Assembly (NCBI RefSeq): GCF_001420915.1
Contig: NZ_CP013021.1
Location: 2,573,001-2,637,000, forward strand
Reading direction: 5' to 3'
DNA length: 64,000 bases
Source: Agarivorans gilvus
Lineage (GTDB): Bacteria; Pseudomonadota; Gammaproteobacteria; Enterobacterales; Celerinatantimonadaceae
Shown here piece by piece: positions 62,333 through 64,000 of this stretch (its first letter is position 1; the number at the start of each line of letters is the position of its first letter). The translations under genes and the position numbers were made by a program. The notes beneath the pieces were generated by a model, which had not been told where the DNA came from, did no database searches, and worked only from the letters and a program-made list of their open reading frames with translations.

Positions 62333-62393
62333 ACTTTTAGAAACTGATTCTTTATAATTGGAGAAATTGATTAAGACTGTACGACGCATAAGA

Positions 62394-62887
62394 CTATCTC
62401 GATGGCTTCCCATAACTGGTGTAACTTGTCGAAGCCAAGAAAAATCCGCTGAAGTATGAGTGTTCAACCCTTTTTGTAGTACATGCAGATATAATGATAG
62501 CGATCAGTAGTCCGTTTGGTGTCAGTGCTCCTCCTATGTACTGATACACAGGCCTCCCTGAGGGAGTCGTTTTCAACCAAAACTCACAAGAAGCTTCTGT
62601 CAAATCTGCTTTAGCTAAGCCAAAACAACCGTCACCCGTCAACGAAAAGTGGAATGGCAAGTACTTTCGAGTGTTTTCGGGGTGTTACCGGATCGAGCCG
62701 TATATAGTCCTCCTTTAACTCCCGCTCCGGTTAATTCGCACGCAAACGGAATAAAATCTTCCGAGTCATTGCTTTTAAGGTACCCCCTTACAGCCCCACC
62801 TTTCGTAATCCCTCCTAGACATGGGTGATCAGTCCTTTCAATTTTTTGTTGGTAGTATTCTTGAGCCTGACTAAGATAGGTTGTCAC
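62394..62887 (-). CDS. Small unknown protein linked to the ABC exporter, frameshifted as read
   Basis: The first frame starts at GTG 62887 (AAAGGTGAG 4 nt upstream) or GTG 62896 and reads VTTYLSQAQEYYQQKI...LGGITKGGAVRGYL...SGNTPKTL; one missing base near 62668 joins it to RKYLPFHFSLTGDGCFGLAK...YQYIGGALTPNGLLIAIIISACTTK, ending at 62394. About 165 residues, Gly/Thr-rich, repeated GG pairs, no signal peptide. It directly follows the exporter gene (2 bp or 11 bp). Its position suggests an exported or modified peptide or an accessory protein, but no family is recognised. Confidence 0.5.
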
Positions 62888-62898
62888 TATGCTCACCT

Positions 62899-64000
62899 TT
62901 AAATAACTTGAAGGCTAGGGCATGAATCTCGGTTAACCTTAGCATTTCGGAGGATGAAAACTTCATCCACATTATTTGCCAGATGCTTCTCGTGAGATAC
63001 AACTATGAGAATGCTTGGCTGAATATGCGTCACTATATTCTTGTATATGCATTGAGCCAAGTCACCTCCAAGGTTCGACAGGCCTTCGTCAATGACTAAC
63101 ACTCCACCTTTATCTAGTCCTATCAAGAATCTAGCCAACACTAAGCGTTTTCGTTCCCCGTATGAGAGCTGTCGGCCTCCTTCACCAAGTTTTGTTTCCA
63201 GACCATCTTCCAGCTGGCTCTCCAAATCGGAGAGTTCGACCCACGAAAGAGCCTCACGTACTTGCTTGTTTGTGAACCTATTCCGGAAGCTGGTTACATT
63301 GTTTTTCAAAGAAGTTGAAAAAAGTTGACAGTCTTGAGGAACAAGCACCAAACGACTCAACAATGAAGCCCGAGAGTACTCCTCTTGGCTTCGCTGATTT
63401 ATAGATATAGTACCTGATAGAGGTTCGCGATCTCCGCAGATTGTGGCCATTAAAGTTGACTTACCACTACCGGACTGCCCACCCAATAAATAGGCATTTC
63501 CAGCCGAGAACTTTAGTTCAACGTTCTCTAACAGGAACCTATGTTTGTTAAAGCCAATATTCACAGCTATCAAATGGATCTCATCGATGCCATTCAATTC
63601 AAGACTGTCACCTGCTTTCGGCTCTGGGTTTCCTTCGTCCAAAACATCAAAATACCTTTTTGCATATGCATCAACCTCTCGCCATTGCAGAACAGCCTTA
63701 AACAGTTCTGTCAACGGATTGTGTAAGTACGATGCCAATATTAAGAATGCGGAAAGCTGCCCAATTGATAGCTCCCCGGCCACCGTCCGGGTAGCGCCCC
63801 AAAAAATACACGCCACAAAAGAAATAGCAAAAACACTCCCAGTTGCTGAGATTTCAACTGAAGCCAAAGTACGTAGTTTCATATCTGACTTTCTAAAATG
63901 AAGAGCCGCAGCTTTCAACCGTCTGAGTACTTTGTCTTTTATTCGCAATTTCACGATAGATGAGAATAAGTACAAAGACTCATAAGATAACGTCGACATA
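62899..64000 (-). CDS. ABC exporter, fused membrane and ATPase domains, 5' end outside window
   Basis: At least 366 residues. The visible part holds the last TM helices (SFVACIFWGATRTVAGELSIGQLSAFLILASYL), the coupling segment WREVDAYAKRYFDVLDE, then the nucleotide-binding domain: Walker A LLGGQSGSGKSTLMATI, Q-loop LVPQDCQLFSTSLKNNV, signature LSYGERKRLVLARF, Walker B GVLVIDEGLSNLGGDL with the catalytic Glu, and H-switch VVSHEK. The layout is that of peptide/bacteriocin exporters. The frame is open at the window edge; the ATG at 63999 is internal. Confidence 0.88.
   Translation of the reverse strand, partial: MSTLSYESLYLFSSIVKLRIKDKVLRRLKAAALHFRKSDMKLRTLASVEISATGSVFAISFVACIFWGATRTVAGELSIGQLSAFLILASYLHNPLTELFKAVLQWREVDAYAKRYFDVLDEGNPEPKAGDSLELNGIDEIHLIAVNIGFNKHRFLLENVELKFSAGNAYLLGGQSGSGKSTLMATICGDREPLSGTISINQRSQEEYSRASLLSRLVLVPQDCQLFSTSLKNNVTSFRNRFTNKQVREALSWVELSDLESQLEDGLETKLGEGGRQLSYGERKRLVLARFLIGLDKGGVLVIDEGLSNLGGDLAQCIYKNIVTHIQPSILIVVSHEKHLANNVDEVFILRNAKVNRDSCPSLQVI

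Noticed and set aside
62258..62467. 69-residue minus-strand frame
   Set aside because: It runs through the transposon-end repeats and overlaps the end of the exporter-linked gene; no supporting features.

Overview
The window looks like chromosomal DNA of a marine gammaproteobacterium, most likely of the Alteromonadales/Agarivorans-Vibrio sphere. This is inferred from the ectoine operon with its aspartokinase, the TRAP transporter, the methyl-accepting chemotaxis, diguanylate cyclase and MscS proteins, the arabinose catabolic locus and the large load of IS3/IS5 elements. No database comparison was possible. No rRNA, tRNA or CRISPR array was recognised.

Layout. 1-2.5 kb: polyamine genes, a 5'-truncated arginine decarboxylase followed by a eukaryotic-type S-adenosylmethionine decarboxylase. 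2.6-13.8 kb: an accessory, decaying region. It has a metallophosphoesterase gene split by an IS407-type element, then a run of small same-strand genes (two GNATs, a membrane protein, a Coa1-like protein, an orphan) that resembles an integron cassette block. After these come a histidine-kinase remnant split by an IS3-type element, an intact long response-regulator-like protein, and a convergent cytosine-5 DNA methyltransferase gene broken by an IS903-like insertion and by an 8-bp tandem-repeat frameshift. 14-20 kb: KDG kinase/KDPG aldolase, then elbB-yqjG-ygiD-doxX with a divergent LysR gene. 21.3-22.5 kb: a second copy of the IS407-type element in opposite orientation. 22.7-29 kb: periplasmic endonuclease I, a diguanylate cyclase, a chemoreceptor, MscS and a TPR membrane protein. 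29-34 kb: ectABC-ask with a small extra ORF between ectB and ectC, and a divergent MarR-type regulator. 34-43.5 kb: AraC, araA, araD, araB and a ChvE/Ggu-type sugar ABC transporter. 43.6-46.6 kb: a drug-type ABC exporter with a lipoprotein fusion subunit. 48-57 kb: a GntR-controlled catabolic cluster of cyclic-amide type (racemase-superfamily enzymes, a dihydropyrimidinase-like hydrolase, a hydratase-like enzyme, a TRAP transporter, a 3-hydroxyisobutyrate-dehydrogenase-like reductase) with a palindromic operator found at both promoters. 57-59 kb: a LysR/SDR pair and a small Cys4 protein. 59-62 kb: a REP-associated (Y1) transposase next to a GH43 gene that has lost both ends. 62.1-62.35 kb: two sets of repeats facing away from each other across 5 bp, like two abutting Tn7-like transposon ends, followed by an ABC exporter and a small unknown protein that run off the window.

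Several otherwise well-preserved genes (kdgK, araB, lysR, dctQ, the kinase remnant, the small gene at 62.4-62.9 kb) carry single-base deletions, mostly in homopolymer runs. These may be sequencing undercalls rather than real mutations, so the pseudogene calls resting only on them are tentative. The IS insertions with clean target duplications, the 8-bp expansion in the methyltransferase gene and the in-frame nonsense codons are independent of that caveat.
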